This document shows, in pieces, positions 16,477 to 25,926 of a DNA stretch of 64,000 nt (positions within the stretch are counted from its first letter, which is position 1; every line of letters begins with the position of its first letter). The stretch is from Clostridium beijerinckii (GTDB lineage: Bacteria > Bacillota > Clostridia > Clostridiales > Clostridiaceae), in the NCBI RefSeq assembly GCF_018223745.1, contig NZ_CP073653.1, forward strand, positions 3,066,001 through 3,130,000, given 5' to 3'. The notes under the pieces were generated by a model that made no database searches, was not told the origin of the DNA, and was given only the letters and a program-made list of their open reading frames with translations. Position numbers and translations under genes: made by a program.

Positions 16477-17582
16477 TTCGCTAACCCTCCTGGCGTCATT
16501 GCTGCAACATCTGCTCCAAGTGCAGTCATTTTAGCTGCAGCCTTCTTATCATAGAAGCCATTCGCCTTATCATCCAAAGCTGTAAGAATTATAAGCTTAG
16601 CTCCAGTTTCAATTATTGCCTTAGCCCTTGCATACATTATGTTGTAATTATAACCGTCATAAAGATCGGTCACCATTACCACCATAGTTCTTAAAGGACT
16701 TTCTACTAATTTTTCTGCATAACTTAAAGCCTTTCCTATATTAGTCCCTCCTCCCAGCTGAACACTCATAAGTGTTTGAACTGCATCATCCACATAAGAA
16801 GTTAAGTCCACTATTTCTGTATCAAAAATAAAAAGGCTGGTTTTTAACATAGGGAGCTTTGAAAATATGCCTGCCATTATAGCACTGTGAATGACAGAAG
16901 AGAGCATACTGCCACTTTCATCTACAGCAACAACTATGTTCCAAGGATTATATTTTCTTACTCTGCCATAAAAATAAACTTTATCTACAATTATTCTCTC
17001 TTCTTCTTTATCATAATTTTTTAAATTAGCTCTTATAGTTCTTTTAAAATCTATGTTTCTAGCAGACTTCACAGCACTTCTTTTGTTCCTGTCCACTTTT
17101 CCCATAATAGTAAGCTTTACTTCATTTTCTAGACTTTTAGTTATTTCATCGACTACTTTTTTAACTATTTTTCTTGCAGTATCTAAAACTTCGCCCTTCA
17201 TTAAATGTTTCATCTGCAATATATTTTTTAAAAGTTCTGCATTAGGCTCCATGGCCTCTAGCACTTTTTTATCTGTTAAAAGCTCCTTCATGTTATATTT
17301 TTCTAGAGCATGCTTTTCTAATATTTCCACTGTTTCTTTAGGAAATAAGCTTCTAACCTTTGTTATCCAAGAAGGCACTGTAAACTTAGAGCTTCCTCTT
17401 CCTCCTCTTGGGTCATCTACTCTTATTCCTCTTTCTTCATCATAATCCCTATCATATAAGAACTCTAGCAAATCACTAAGCTCTGAGTAATTGCTGCTAT
17501 CTTCCGAAAAGCCTATTCTATCATCTGCAAACTTTCCAAGTACTAATCGCCATCTATTTAAACCAATTAAATCTTCATTCAT
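16452..17582 (-). CDS. VWA (von Willebrand factor A) domain protein (YehP-like)
   Basis: The 376-aa protein has a charged N-terminal half (about residues 1-205) and a C-terminal VWA domain. The metal-ion-dependent adhesion site is complete: VAVDESGSM (D-x-S-x-S), the Thr in QLGGGTNIGKAL and the Asp in VMVTDLYDG. There is no signal peptide, so it acts in the cytoplasm. Co-occurrence with a MoxR AAA+ ATPase is the standard MoxR-VWA pairing, in which the VWA protein bridges the ATPase to a client. It overlaps the SWIM gene by 25 nt and follows DUF5682 after 137 nt. Confidence 0.85.
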   Translation of the reverse strand: MNEDLIGLNRWRLVLGKFADDRIGFSEDSSNYSELSDLLEFLYDRDYDEERGIRVDDPRGGRGSSKFTVPSWITKVRSLFPKETVEILEKHALEKYNMKELLTDKKVLEAMEPNAELLKNILQMKHLMKGEVLDTARKIVKKVVDEITKSLENEVKLTIMGKVDRNKRSAVKSARNIDFKRTIRANLKNYDKEEERIIVDKVYFYGRVRKYNPWNIVVAVDESGSMLSSVIHSAIMAGIFSKLPMLKTSLFIFDTEIVDLTSYVDDAVQTLMSVQLGGGTNIGKALSYAEKLVESPLRTMVVMVTDLYDGYNYNIMYARAKAIIETGAKLIILTALDDKANGFYDKKAAAKMTALGADVAAMTPGGLAKWIAKIIS

Positions 17583-17719
17583 ACCTTACCCTTTCTCTTT
17601 TAAAGTAAAACTTACACTTAGCAAATATTATTTCACATCATATAACTGTTAACTCAAACCAATTCCCATAATATAAGTTATTTAATCTGCACTTTATCTA
17701 GAATCTTACATATGGTGTT

Positions 17720-20128
17720 TTATTGATGTATATTCCACTTCTTCAAAATCTCCATTGCATATTTATCTAATGATACTGCTAGGTTTATATCCTCTTCTTT
17801 TAATGCCTTTTCATATAGAATATTAATATCATCAGTGCTGTACACTTTTGCTGCCTCTTTAGCAATACTGTCAATTTCAAAAGGATTAAAGAATGTAAAA
17901 CTAAATCTCAAATCTGGAAGAAGTACCATGAACTGCTCCTCTTCTATGTTTCTCATAAAGCTATCTATTCCATTAAGTAAATCCTCTTCAATAAGTAATA
18001 AGTCTTTAGCTGTAGAAAATAGTCCTTTTAAAAAGCTTCCTGACTTCATAAGTTTTTCCCCAGTTCCATAAAGATACTGCATTGCCTTATCTGTTACTTC
18101 CTTAGAATTAATAGAATTTAATCCGTATAATATACCTAATGCTGCTCCTTCAACTGCGCTGTTTAGATTCTTCTTATTAATAAGCAGTTTTAAGCTGTCG
18201 ATTAAGGTTTCACTATCAAAATCAGCTTTATTAGAAATATGATAAATATCTTTTAGCTTAGATATAACTTCATTTTCATTGTCATAATCTACAGTGCTTA
18301 AACTTGTTATTTGAGACACAGCTTTATTATAGGCAGCAGTAAAGAATTCTTTAAGCTTTTCATTCATAGTAATGTTAAGCAAATCCTCTGAATTACATAA
18401 AAAATTTAGATTGTAACAAGAATTTGTAACTGAAATAAAATCTTCATCGTCATTTAAGATTTCACCAAAGGAAGGAAGAAGTCCCTGAAAACTGCTTTCA
18501 ACGCCCATAAGTGCAGCTTCTATTAAAAGTAGTGAAGCTTCTCCAGATACATTTTCACAAGAGATAAACCTCTTTGTAAGTATAGAACTCGCTGCCTCCT
18601 TTAAACTCCCGCCATGCACTGAAAGTTCTATAAGTGTACTTTGAAGTTTAGTAGTCCATTTATACTTCCATACTTCTCTTACTAAATTGGTATTTTTCCT
18701 TTTAATAAAATCAGGTCCCTTTTCCATGAAGCAAAAGTTAGTATTTAAGAACTTCATTATATGAAAAAACTTACTTTGCTCCCTATGCTTTTTACTCTTA
18801 TAAATACTTAATGGCACTTCATTTTCTAAAGTAGTAGTTTTTATGTTAAACTTTCTGCACAATTCATTAAAATCTTGTACTATAGGTGGCATTTCTGATA
18901 ATGCGCATAGCTTACCTATTTTATTTCCTGTAAGCAGGTCTCTCAAATATTTTAAAGAAACCTGTGCCTCTGCATCCATTTCACCTTTTACAAAAGAAGA
19001 TGTTATGCCATCCTTAAGCTCATAAACTCCACATTCATACTTGTTCCTTAGAGATTTAAGTCCCTTTGCCATATTAAAGGCCTCAATTTCATCTGCTGTG
19101 GAAAGATTTCCATGATTTTTTCTTATAAGTTTCCCGCAGTGTACAATATAATTAAGAACTGCTTCTTCGTAAGGCTTATCCATCTTTTTTTGAATATTTT
19201 CAAAAACTCGTTGATAAAAAGCAGGATGAGGCATTCCGCTGGCATAACCATTTAATTGATCACTTTCCTCAAAAGAATAGGACATGGCATATACTCCTGT
19301 ATCCTCTTGTGCTATATTATGAAGAGTTATTTCCTCATTAGATTCAAGTCCATCAATAAGAGCAGAAGTATGAAATCCTCCGCTTACTACAAGAACTTTA
19401 TTGTATTTTTTAACAGCTTCTCTTATTTTCATACTCATAAACTTTTCTCTAGAAAGACATCCATCTTCTTTAAGCATTTCTTCATTATAGCTTTCCCTAG
19501 AAAGATAGCAGGAAAATATCATATTTTCTATAAACTTCTCAGTACTTATCTTAAGTCCATCTATTTCGAATAATTTTTCCCAAAGCTCATTATAATTTCT
19601 GCAGCCTTCCTTTTCACAAAGGGTTTTAATAAAAATACTTTCCTTCATTAAATAATCATCATTATAGGTATTTTTCTCCTGAGCTTTTCCCATAACCTCT
19701 AGTTTTTTGCTGTTTATAAGTATTTCAGCATATGATAAATCTATGAACTCGCAGGCAATATTTTTCTTTTTTCCTTCTCTTAATGCTAAAAGCTCTGGCG
19801 AAAAATCTAAAAAGGGATAATAGCACCTATACTTTTCTTTATTTTCTTCTATAAATGAATTTCTATCAAAATAACTATAGTAAATACATACAGGGGCTTT
19901 TGTTTCCTCATGAGCTATATACTTTATTACTTTATTTGCCTCTGCAGGTCCTTCAATTAATATAATCTCAGGATTATAACTCTCTATTACCTTTTTCAGA
20001 TGAAAACTACAAGCAGGACTATGGTGTCTTACTGGGAAAAACATTACTTTGCTTTCTAAATTGTAAGCTTTTTTCACATAGTTTTTTATTCTATTATCTA
20101 TATTCTGATTGTCTATATTTTTACCCAT
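17720..20128 (-). CDS. DUF5682 family protein (YehM-like)
   Basis: I start the protein at ATG 20128 (MGKNIDNQNID) because AAAGGTGGAA precedes it; 24 further in-frame codons upstream overlap the ATPase gene. The 802-aa product opens with the family signature V-R-H-H-S-P-A-C-S-F-H-L and, about 20 residues on, P-E-I-I-L-I-E-G-P-A-E-A-N. The H-H and E-G-P pattern resembles the catalytic region of the TraB/ChaN-like hydrolase group, but that link is my inference. A second conserved stretch, V-L-V-V-S-G-G-F-H-T-S-A-L, lies around residue 250. The C-terminal half is helical and repeat-like. No membrane segment. It lies 13 nt after the MoxR ATPase gene. Biochemical function unknown. Confidence 0.8.
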   Translation of the reverse strand: MGKNIDNQNIDNRIKNYVKKAYNLESKVMFFPVRHHSPACSFHLKKVIESYNPEIILIEGPAEANKVIKYIAHEETKAPVCIYYSYFDRNSFIEENKEKYRCYYPFLDFSPELLALREGKKKNIACEFIDLSYAEILINSKKLEVMGKAQEKNTYNDDYLMKESIFIKTLCEKEGCRNYNELWEKLFEIDGLKISTEKFIENMIFSCYLSRESYNEEMLKEDGCLSREKFMSMKIREAVKKYNKVLVVSGGFHTSALIDGLESNEEITLHNIAQEDTGVYAMSYSFEESDQLNGYASGMPHPAFYQRVFENIQKKMDKPYEEAVLNYIVHCGKLIRKNHGNLSTADEIEAFNMAKGLKSLRNKYECGVYELKDGITSSFVKGEMDAEAQVSLKYLRDLLTGNKIGKLCALSEMPPIVQDFNELCRKFNIKTTTLENEVPLSIYKSKKHREQSKFFHIMKFLNTNFCFMEKGPDFIKRKNTNLVREVWKYKWTTKLQSTLIELSVHGGSLKEAASSILTKRFISCENVSGEASLLLIEAALMGVESSFQGLLPSFGEILNDDEDFISVTNSCYNLNFLCNSEDLLNITMNEKLKEFFTAAYNKAVSQITSLSTVDYDNENEVISKLKDIYHISNKADFDSETLIDSLKLLINKKNLNSAVEGAALGILYGLNSINSKEVTDKAMQYLYGTGEKLMKSGSFLKGLFSTAKDLLLIEEDLLNGIDSFMRNIEEEQFMVLLPDLRFSFTFFNPFEIDSIAKEAAKVYSTDDINILYEKALKEEDINLAVSLDKYAMEILKKWNIHQ

Positions 20129-20141
20129 GCTAGTTCCACCT

Positions 20142-20987
20142 TTATTTAATCCACTTTTTAGCTTCATAGAAATCCTTCCAGTTACCACCCATTTTTGCAC
20201 TTTTACCTTTAACTACAATGTTAAAATAACTCCTTAGTTTATCCACATCTTCACGGCTTTCCTTAAGGACAGAACCTAGTATGTTTTGTACCATAGTACT
20301 CATATCAATTTTAGAATCTCCATAGTAAAAGCTGCTCATTTCATTAACTCCACGGTCTCTAGTATTAGCAGTAGCTATAACATTGAAACCAGGAGATGCA
20401 CAAAGCAGTCCTTCTTCTCCAAACTCTGGTATATTTAATACTTTATCACTAAGTATACTGATTAAACTATCTTGCACCTCTGCTGGGCATCTAGTGATTT
20501 CCTCAAATCTAGTTATAGTTCCTTTTTTCATGCCTATATACAAAGGAGAAGGCACTAATGCTTCTTTAACTGGTCCTTTAGCTAAAAGCAAAGCATAATT
20601 CCAAGTATACTTAATCATATCCTCTGTTGTTCCTGCAGTTCCTTGTATAGTGTTTGTACTATATCCACAAATAGCAGCAGATAAAAGCTCACTTAACATG
20701 GTTTTAGCTGTTCCAGGCTCTCCAACCAGCATAAGTCCTCTATTTCCAGCTAAAGTTATAATACATCTCTCAATAAGAGCATCATCTCCATAAAATTTCT
20801 TTGTAATATTAACATTCTTTCTTTTTAGCTTTAAAGGCTTACTGCTTCCTAAAATAAAAGTCCTTACAGCCTTAGGAGATAATCTCCAGTTTTCTGGTTT
20901 AGGCCCGTCATCGTTAGCTTCTAATGCAGCTAATTCCTCTGCATATAATATTTCAACGGTAGGTTTTAATGCTTTTATTTCACTCAT
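20142..20987 (-). CDS. MoxR-type AAA+ ATPase (YehL-like) with an internal in-frame deletion
   Basis: The 281-aa protein contains Walker A GEPGTAKT (about residues 92-99), Walker B as I-T-R-F-E-E-I-T-R-C-P, and sensor 1 NVIATANTRDRGVNEMSS. In relatives NEMS(S/A) is followed by A-L-K-R-R-F (the arginine finger) and about 100 residues before the Y-Y-G-D segment. Here NEMSS runs straight into FYYGDSKIDMSTMVQNILG at about 20330. The C-terminus (YFNIVVKG ... WKDFYEAKKWI) is then normal. Family members are about 350-390 aa. So the arginine finger and most of the lid are missing without a frameshift, and ATP hydrolysis by a hexamer is doubtful. The ribosome site AAAGGAGAG is intact; neighbours overlap or lie within 25 nt. 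Confidence 0.82.
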   Translation of the reverse strand: MSEIKALKPTVEILYAEELAALEANDDGPKPENWRLSPKAVRTFILGSSKPLKLKRKNVNITKKFYGDDALIERCIITLAGNRGLMLVGEPGTAKTMLSELLSAAICGYSTNTIQGTAGTTEDMIKYTWNYALLLAKGPVKEALVPSPLYIGMKKGTITRFEEITRCPAEVQDSLISILSDKVLNIPEFGEEGLLCASPGFNVIATANTRDRGVNEMSSFYYGDSKIDMSTMVQNILGSVLKESREDVDKLRSYFNIVVKGKSAKMGGNWKDFYEAKKWIK

Positions 20988-21011
20988 ATATACTCTCCTT
21001 TATTCTTCCTT

Positions 21012-21815
21012 TTAGCCCGCGATGTCTGCTGACTCAAAACTACCATTTATATTTCCGCTGACTATAATGCAGTGTCCTGCAAACAAGTCTCCATCAAAAA
21101 AGAAAATCTCAAACTCACCTTCAGGATAAACACTTATGGTATCCAACTCTATAGATTTAATAAACATTTCTTCTGTAACTTCGTCAATTTCATCCTCTTC
21201 ATCAATCCAATCATTGGCAAGTTCTAAAAGTTCACTTGCAGCATAAGCTCTAATTCTATCGCTCCAATCTTTTTGATTTTTGAAAAGCTCATGAGCAGTT
21301 TTAAGAGAATCTTTCATTCTTTCTTCCTCATCTAGATCAAAATATAATCGTCCTTCTTCTCCTGCCCAAATGATATCATTCTGAAAAGTCTTGATACCTT
21401 TATCTAATTGAAATTTTCCAAAGATTTCATCTTCATAAAATACTGGTTTAAGTTCTTCTGCTAATATATCCTGAAGCTCCTCATCCTTGTAGTTTGCATC
21501 CATTAGCTCCACAAGCATGAAGGATTTTTCGCCTTTTCTAAGTTTAAGTTTAATTATAGAATTTCCTTTAATAGTCTTTTGCCATTCCTTTAAGCCTTCG
21601 TTATCAGTAAGCCACGATAAATTAATCTCCTCTTTTACTGATGGCTCATTGCTGTTTAAATCCTTCCAAGTAATAAGGTTTATAGAAGCCCTCCATAACT
21701 CTTCTTTTCCTCCTTTGCCTGCACCAACTCCTAGAGATGATGTTACAGCAGCTACCTCAAATATCTCCTCTTTGAATCTGCTATCAAAGGTTTTTATCTC
21801 TTCATTTTTACTCAT
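21012..21815 (-). CDS. DUF2262-containing protein
   Basis: The start at ATG 21815 (MSKNEEIKTF) has AAGGAGG 6 nt upstream; an in-frame ATG at 21851 lies inside the preceding gene. The 267-aa protein has an N-terminal acidic domain (about 1-115) of unknown type and a C-terminal DUF2262 domain (about 115-267) with G-R-L-Y-F-D-L-D, L-F-K-N-Q-K-D-W and the closing F-F-D-G-D-L-F-A-G-H and S-A-D-I-A-G. Strongly acidic, no membrane segment. It sits between DUF4132 (10 nt upstream) and the MoxR ATPase (24 nt downstream), so it is part of the same machine or its regulator. It is not part of the E. coli yeh set as I know it. Confidence 0.7.
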   Translation of the reverse strand: MSKNEEIKTFDSRFKEEIFEVAAVTSSLGVGAGKGGKEELWRASINLITWKDLNSNEPSVKEEINLSWLTDNEGLKEWQKTIKGNSIIKLKLRKGEKSFMLVELMDANYKDEELQDILAEELKPVFYEDEIFGKFQLDKGIKTFQNDIIWAGEEGRLYFDLDEEERMKDSLKTAHELFKNQKDWSDRIRAYAASELLELANDWIDEEDEIDEVTEEMFIKSIELDTISVYPEGEFEIFFFDGDLFAGHCIIVSGNINGSFESADIAG

Positions 21816-21825
21816 AGTTTCCTCC

Positions 21826-24800
21826 TTATTTCTCTTCTCTCCACTTATCATTGTTTCCTGTTTTAGAAACCAAAGCTCTACTCACTTGATAAAGAATTTC
21901 ACTAAAGAATCTCTCAGGCAGTGTACCTATGGATATAGTATTTTGTTTCTGTGTTTTCTCATTTATATACGCATACTTAGACATGGTTCCTAATTTATAA
22001 AAACACAAATCATATACTGTTACCTCTTCACTTTCATAGCCTACAGATACACCGCTGAAATTTAGTCCTACTTCCACTTTATGATTATTGTCTTCTTTAT
22101 AAAAAGCATAATAACCACCACCATCGCCAATGGCTCCTCTAATCCATCCAAAGTCCGTTAATTTACCAAGTAAGGATAAACCATTTAACATGACTCCACC
22201 AAAGCGCTCTACAGTATTTCTATTTCTTTCTTCTTCTGTAACAGTAAATATTTCTCTATTTAACTGTTCAAATGGCTGTTTGATTTCATAGTTTTCAAAT
22301 TGTTCTGTCCACAAAGCCATGTCCTCATTATTTAATTCAATAGGGTGAACAATTCCTATTATCATTCCATCTTCTAATTCATACTCTTCTTCATCCTTAG
22401 TATTAAAGCTGCCATCTTCCATATATCTAAAGCTATCAGTTAAAACATCATCTTTATAAATCCCCCAGACAAGACCTATAGCAAACTTATGCATAATAGG
22501 ATTTTCAACAAAAAGTTTTATCCAAGATTCTTTTGTCCATTTTCTATTGCTAGATAAGGCCATTTCTAAACGAATCGCTTGTATATTAGCAACTGTTTTT
22601 AACTGCTTCTTTAAATTTTTAAATTCTGCAGAAGCTTCCTTTGCCTTAACTTCATCATCCTTCTTAGCTGGAGTTGGCAGGCTTTTAAGCTTTTTGCCAC
22701 TTTCATCAGTTACTTCTAAAGTGAGCTCTGGAGTAAGTGATGCAATAAATTTTCTATCTCCATAATCAAAAATTCTTTCTCCTCTTACATCAAAGCCTAA
22801 ATTTGGAACTATCCTATCAGAAAGCTCTTCTATGTCTATTCCCATTTGCTCTGCTGCAAATTTAAGAGCTGAAGCTGCTGCATTTTTAACTTGCTTAAAT
22901 TTAAACTTTCTTGATATATTGTCTACTATTATCAAAGCCTCATTACTTCCATTTAGAGCAAGAGCCTTAACTGCTTCACTAGCTATTGCACCTCTTGAAT
23001 TCTTAGGCCACTCTTCTATATTCTTTTTAATTAAACTTATCACTTCATAGTCTCCATAAACTGAAGCAAATGGTAGTACCCATTTTTTCTTACTTTCTGC
23101 ACCTGCATCCAGCCACCTTTGTAGAACTTCTAAGGCAAGTTTAGATAAGTCCCTTTTATCTAAAAGTTCTCCTACCTTTAAAGCTTCACTACTTAATCCA
23201 ATTTCAATACAGGAAGCATAACATACAAGCATATATTTTATAATTTCACTTTCTGCATAAGCTTCACTATCCTTAAACTTTATCTTTGTCAAAGTATCAC
23301 AATTCAGCCATCTTAGAGTTGCTGCTTTATTACCTTTTAAACCCTGCTTACAGTATTTTAAAATATCTAATTCTTCATTTTTTTCTTCCAAAGCACTTTC
23401 TAGATTTAAAGCTTCCCTTATAAGCGCTTTTATCTTTTCACTTTTTTCTACTTCTAAGGCTTTGTTTAAGGCTTCCATAACTTTTTCATCACCGCTCTTT
23501 AAAAGCACCTTTACTGCCGATTCCCTAACTGCCTGTTTTTTTGAACTTAAGTTAGTTATCACCATCTGCTGATTTATCTTGCTTGAGCTTAAAAGCTTTA
23601 TTACTGTTTCCTTTACGACTTTAGATGAATCGCCTAAATACTCTATAAGAATTTTTGCACTTTTAGTCTCCTCAAGAGTTTTATTTAAAGTTTCTAAAAT
23701 TCCCTTTCTACTTTCAGCATCACAATTAGTGATATTTTCTATTACCTCTTCTTCATTTGTTTCAATTAACTTTTCTATAATTTTAACTGCTTGGCTGCTT
23801 AAGCTATTTCTGACGTAATTACCAAATGCACAATGTCCTAAATAACATATATAGTTTTTAATAGATGCTCCACAACTTACAAGTAGTTCAATGTAAGAAT
23901 TCAAATCATCTTCTGATGCCTTTTTCCCCTCGTACTTTAGATAATCATTATACATATTTCTTAATATGTCTGGATTTCCTGTGGTAATAAATATATCCAT
24001 AGCCCTTGAAAACATCGAAGATTGATCCTTTAACCAAAACAGAATTTTAGAAAAATTAAATGAAGGCATGTACATATCTCTTTTTCCAAATAAGCCTTCT
24101 AAAGACTTATCTATGTCACTAAAAGAGATATTTCCTTCTAAGTATTGTATAAAATCTTCGTAAACCTCTCTTTCAATACCATTCTTGTCCATAAACGTAG
24201 AAAATTCATGTATAAAAGCATCTTCTGCATCATTTAGAAATTCCTTACCTTCTCCTTTTTTCCAAAGAAGGAAGGCCATATAAGCTTTATTCATGCCAAA
24301 ACACATTTCTGTAGCTTTTTTAAATTCTTCTATGTGTTTATCTGCTTCTTCCTTTAATTCTTTTCCATAGGTATAGTTATAATTTAAATTGTTAGACGCT
24401 CCAAGCCATGCGATGTATGATTCTCTTTTAATTTGAAGCGCATCCACAAGGTTTGATATTACATTATATCTGTTATATTTTAGATAATTATGTAAATCGT
24501 AAAAGAACTCTTTATAATCAAATTCTGCAGCAAATTTAGTAAATCTTCTTGATATTTCAGATTCAATGCATATAGTACAACTAGTTCCTATCAAAAACCT
24601 AAAAATATACTTATTAAGGTTTACTACTAATCTGCTATCATTCTTTAAATTTTCCACTATGTCTTGCAGATTGGAAGTTCCTTCCTTTAAATATTCAATT
24701 AATGCGTCTTTCTGCATTTCAGATATACTATTATTAAATAAATTTCCTATGGATTCAATCATGTCATTTTCTAACCACTGGAAATATTCTTTATCTTTTT

Positions 24801-25344
24801 CCTTGTAAGCTAAATAAGTTATTATTATAGCTTTTTCATTTATTTCGCTTATCTTAATAGCTTCTAAAAATGAATCTCTATACTTTTCATAAAGACTATC
24901 ATAAAACAAAATAAATCCACGATCTAAAGTTCTTTCCTGCTCAGTGATAGACGTGGCATAATAAGCTATAACAAAGACTGGACTTAAACCGTATTTTAAA
25001 AACTCTTTATAATAAGAAGTTGGTTTATAATAACTTGTCTTATCTAAGACAAAAAATAAAGAAGACTTGCCCATTTGAAATAGTATTCTTAAGTATTTTG
25101 ACAAATAATCATTAGCTTTATGCTTGACTAAAGAATGATATACACTAACCACTGCCTCTACCGCATCACTCTTTAACTGTTTCATATCTATACTAGGAAG
25201 ATTATTAAAGAAATCCTCTTCTTTGATGCTGCCTTCCACATATTCTTTAAAATCATCAATAACTTCATACGTTAAGCCTAAATCTAAAAACACATTACTT
25301 ATTTTTTCTGTTAAATGCTGTTCCAATCCCATTTTACTTAACAC
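21826..25344 (-). CDS. DUF4132 / HEAT-repeat giant protein, copy 2 (YehI/MolR-like)
   Basis: The 1172-aa cytoplasmic protein has a long helical N-terminal part, a HEAT-like repeat block in the middle (L-G-D-S-S-K-V-V-K-E-T-V and K-K-Q-A-V-R-E-S-A-V-K-V-L around residues 560-620) and the DUF4132 domain in the last 300 residues. Conserved marks in that domain are R-L-E-M-A-L, F-V-E-N-P-I-M-H, L-V-W-G-I-Y, F-R-Y-M-E-D-G-S-F-N-T and R-F-F-S-E-I-L-Y. It is paralogous to the protein at 25927-29322 over most of its length. The E. coli relatives YehI and MolR were once called molybdate regulators, without a defined activity. The ATG is preceded by AGGAGTGTTAAGTAAA, and a 300-bp gap upstream could hold an internal promoter. 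Confidence 0.85.
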   Translation of the reverse strand: MLSKMGLEQHLTEKISNVFLDLGLTYEVIDDFKEYVEGSIKEEDFFNNLPSIDMKQLKSDAVEAVVSVYHSLVKHKANDYLSKYLRILFQMGKSSLFFVLDKTSYYKPTSYYKEFLKYGLSPVFVIAYYATSITEQERTLDRGFILFYDSLYEKYRDSFLEAIKISEINEKAIIITYLAYKEKDKEYFQWLENDMIESIGNLFNNSISEMQKDALIEYLKEGTSNLQDIVENLKNDSRLVVNLNKYIFRFLIGTSCTICIESEISRRFTKFAAEFDYKEFFYDLHNYLKYNRYNVISNLVDALQIKRESYIAWLGASNNLNYNYTYGKELKEEADKHIEEFKKATEMCFGMNKAYMAFLLWKKGEGKEFLNDAEDAFIHEFSTFMDKNGIEREVYEDFIQYLEGNISFSDIDKSLEGLFGKRDMYMPSFNFSKILFWLKDQSSMFSRAMDIFITTGNPDILRNMYNDYLKYEGKKASEDDLNSYIELLVSCGASIKNYICYLGHCAFGNYVRNSLSSQAVKIIEKLIETNEEEVIENITNCDAESRKGILETLNKTLEETKSAKILIEYLGDSSKVVKETVIKLLSSSKINQQMVITNLSSKKQAVRESAVKVLLKSGDEKVMEALNKALEVEKSEKIKALIREALNLESALEEKNEELDILKYCKQGLKGNKAATLRWLNCDTLTKIKFKDSEAYAESEIIKYMLVCYASCIEIGLSSEALKVGELLDKRDLSKLALEVLQRWLDAGAESKKKWVLPFASVYGDYEVISLIKKNIEEWPKNSRGAIASEAVKALALNGSNEALIIVDNISRKFKFKQVKNAAASALKFAAEQMGIDIEELSDRIVPNLGFDVRGERIFDYGDRKFIASLTPELTLEVTDESGKKLKSLPTPAKKDDEVKAKEASAEFKNLKKQLKTVANIQAIRLEMALSSNRKWTKESWIKLFVENPIMHKFAIGLVWGIYKDDVLTDSFRYMEDGSFNTKDEEEYELEDGMIIGIVHPIELNNEDMALWTEQFENYEIKQPFEQLNREIFTVTEEERNRNTVERFGGVMLNGLSLLGKLTDFGWIRGAIGDGGGYYAFYKEDNNHKVEVGLNFSGVSVGYESEEVTVYDLCFYKLGTMSKYAYINEKTQKQNTISIGTLPERFFSEILYQVSRALVSKTGNNDKWREEK

Positions 25345-25505
25345 TCCTCCTATACCTATAATTCATTAATAATTTTTATACCTTCTATCTTCATCTTACT
25401 TTCCCTACTTAACAATTATGTATTGTCTATCTCTTATTTTTTGAGCTTCTTCTGAAATATTGATAATTATGATTAAAATCAATTCAGTATTTTAGAACAT
25501 ATCTT

Positions 25506-25643
25506 TTAAATATCATTATTTGTTACATCACTATAAATTGTCATGATTGATAACTTCCATGCTACACCTTTATACAAATTAGTCAGAACACCATTCTTTA
25601 AAGCTAAATAATACTCCATTCCAAAACTGTATATTATTTTCAT
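25506..25643 (-). other. Possible 45-codon ORF between the DUF4132 genes
   Basis: An ATG at 25643, 6 nt after the stop of the 80-codon ORF, opens 45 codons (starts M-K-I-I-Y-S-F-G-M-E-Y-Y-L-A-L) and ends at TAA 25506. There is no ribosome site except possible coupling to the preceding stop. It may be a small translated product or the decayed tail of a longer gene. The rest of the 25345-25505 gap shows nothing I can name. Confidence 0.25.
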
Positions 25644-25649
25644 TGCCGT

Positions 25650-25892
25650 CTATAATTGCACTCTTGCATCCTCAAGGATTATCCACATATTTTTTTCATC
25701 ATAATCTTTTACCTTTGCAGATACTAAGTGATTAGGGTATAAGTTCTTTGCTTCTGAGTTTCTGGCACATTCTTCATAATCAGCAATATCAATTGTTTTG
25801 TTCTCTAATTCTATAATCACTCCTTGAGGGCAAAACACTTTCAATATTCCTTCTACTTCTTTTCCTTTAGTGAAGTATTCTTTAGCACGCAA
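25650..25892 (-). CDS. Small OB/S1-like protein of unknown function
   Basis: The 80-codon frame from TTG 25892 encodes a compact beta-rich protein (E-V-E-G-I-L-K-V-F-C-P-Q-G-V-I-I-E-L, then L-V-S-A-K-V-K-D-Y-D-E-K-N-M-W-I-I-L) that resembles an S1/OB-fold in strand pattern; this is inference. The initiation site is weak: GAGG is 11 nt upstream, and the same frame continues upstream, overlapping the end of the DUF4132 gene in another frame, without an ATG. It may therefore be translationally coupled or be the remnant of a longer gene. It lies between the two DUF4132 paralogues on the same strand. Confidence 0.5.
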   Translation of the reverse strand: MRAKEYFTKGKEVEGILKVFCPQGVIIELENKTIDIADYEECARNSEAKNLYPNHLVSAKVKDYDEKNMWIILEDARVQL

Positions 25893-25926
25893 CCAATCTT
25901 CTGTTACCTCAACCGTCTCATAATTT

